The position numbers were made by a program, and so were the translations under genes. This document shows positions 63,642 through 64,000 of a stretch of DNA of 64,000 nt, in pieces. This DNA is from Parcubacteria bacterium C7867-004 (lineage in GTDB: Bacteria; Patescibacteria; Paceibacteria; UBA9973; UBA2103): assembly GCA_001189075.1 (NCBI GenBank), contig LFCN01000006.1, positions 124,001 to 188,000 on the forward strand, in the 5' to 3' direction. The notes beneath the pieces are model-generated. The model made no database searches and was not told the origin of the DNA. It saw only the letters and a list, made by a program, of their open reading frames with translations. The first letter of the stretch is position 1. Every line of letters starts with the position of its first letter.

Positions 63642-64000
63642 GTATGAACCGCAACCATCAAGGCTATACGCTTCTTGAACTCATCGTCTCGGTAGGTATC
63701 TTCAGCATGGTGATGCTTATCGTTACGGGCGCGTACCTTGCCCTCATTAGCCTCGACCGGAAGGCGCGGGCCGTGAACGATCTCTCCTCAAACTTCTCTT
63801 TCGCTCTCGATGGCATGACCCGTTCGATACGCACCGGCAAGAACTTTGCGTGCGTGGGCGGGGGAGACGGCACGTGCTCGCAGATGTCGTTTCGGGATCC
63901 GGACAATAATACGGTGACGTATCTGCTGAAGACGAGCGGCAGTATCGGCCAGTGCACGTCCGGAGTGTGCTCTGATACGTCGGCGGTAGCGCTTACCGAT
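63638..64000 (+). CDS. prepilin-like protein (PilW/GspJ-type), cut by the window end
   Basis: At least 121 residues, no stop before the window ends. The leader MSMNRNHQG is followed by YTLLELIVSVGIFSMVMLIVTGAYLALI, with Tyr instead of Phe at +1. Then RKARAVNDLSSNFSFALDGMTRSIRTG, typical of GspJ/PilW minor pilins. The start overlaps the stop of the previous gene (ATGA). Confidence 0.85.
   Translation, partial: MSMNRNHQGYTLLELIVSVGIFSMVMLIVTGAYLALISLDRKARAVNDLSSNFSFALDGMTRSIRTGKNFACVGGGDGTCSQMSFRDPDNNTVTYLLKTSGSIGQCTSGVCSDTSAVALTD

Overview
The window looks like the chromosome of a Candidate Phyla Radiation (Patescibacteria) bacterium, most likely a Parcubacteria-type lineage. Four things point that way: a spc-type ribosomal cluster running rpsE-rplO with no rpmD (L30); alanine/lysine-rich tails on many ribosomal proteins; almost no Shine-Dalgarno (SD) sequences before ribosomal genes; and a type IV pilus locus alongside very small genes of unknown function. 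UGA is used as an ordinary stop, so this is not a code-25 lineage. The exact class is inference.

Layout. 1-2600: a secreted LCAT-like alpha/beta hydrolase. 2600-24600: translation genes as several separate transcription units (rpsL-rpsG; fusA; tuf-rpsJ; rplC-D-W-B; rpsS to rplE; rpsN-rpsH-rplF-rplR-rpsE-rplO-secY-gmk, then adk and map). Unrelated genes sit between the units: small orphan ORFs, a 2-oxoglutarate-dependent oxygenase and a DUF3298 membrane protein. Each new unit has its own promoter, and four of them start with a very short hairpin followed by a pyrimidine tract. 24600-31600: ndk, an autoregulated Fic protein, a candidate structured RNA, a beta-CASP nuclease, the infC-rpmI-rplT operon, and a CofE-like/queuosine-precursor transporter pair. 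31800-41700: threonine synthase, small membrane proteins, an interrupted kinase-like gene, smpB-ssrA (tmRNA), ftsH, tRNA-Ile(UAU) and recG. 41700-52400: envelope and surface genes (amidase, RTX-like protein, Ig-like secreted protein, cupredoxin, a large beta-helix-like protein), malic enzyme, a Nudix hydrolase and endonuclease V. 52400-64000: tRNA-Ser, comFC, and a type IV pilus/competence locus with three tandem major-pilin-like genes, one of them broken.

Two genome-wide habits stand out. First, many genes that head a transcription unit have a -10-like hexamer ending exactly 6 or 7 bases before the ATG, which predicts leaderless mRNAs and helps choose start codons. Second, internal operon genes have AT- or pyrimidine-rich upstream spacers and no SD. 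A minority of genes (7230, 9364, 18095, thrC, the RTX-like gene) do have a clear SD, and most of these look like later insertions.

The most interesting candidates are the leaderless promoter grammar, the shared 5'-terminal hairpin leaders of translation genes, the unidentified structured RNA at 26575-26749, the pilin cassettes with a conserved 5' module and rearranged junctions, the kinase-like ORF split by one in-frame TAA, the S12 and L16 substitutions at functionally famous residues, and tRNA-Ile(UAU).
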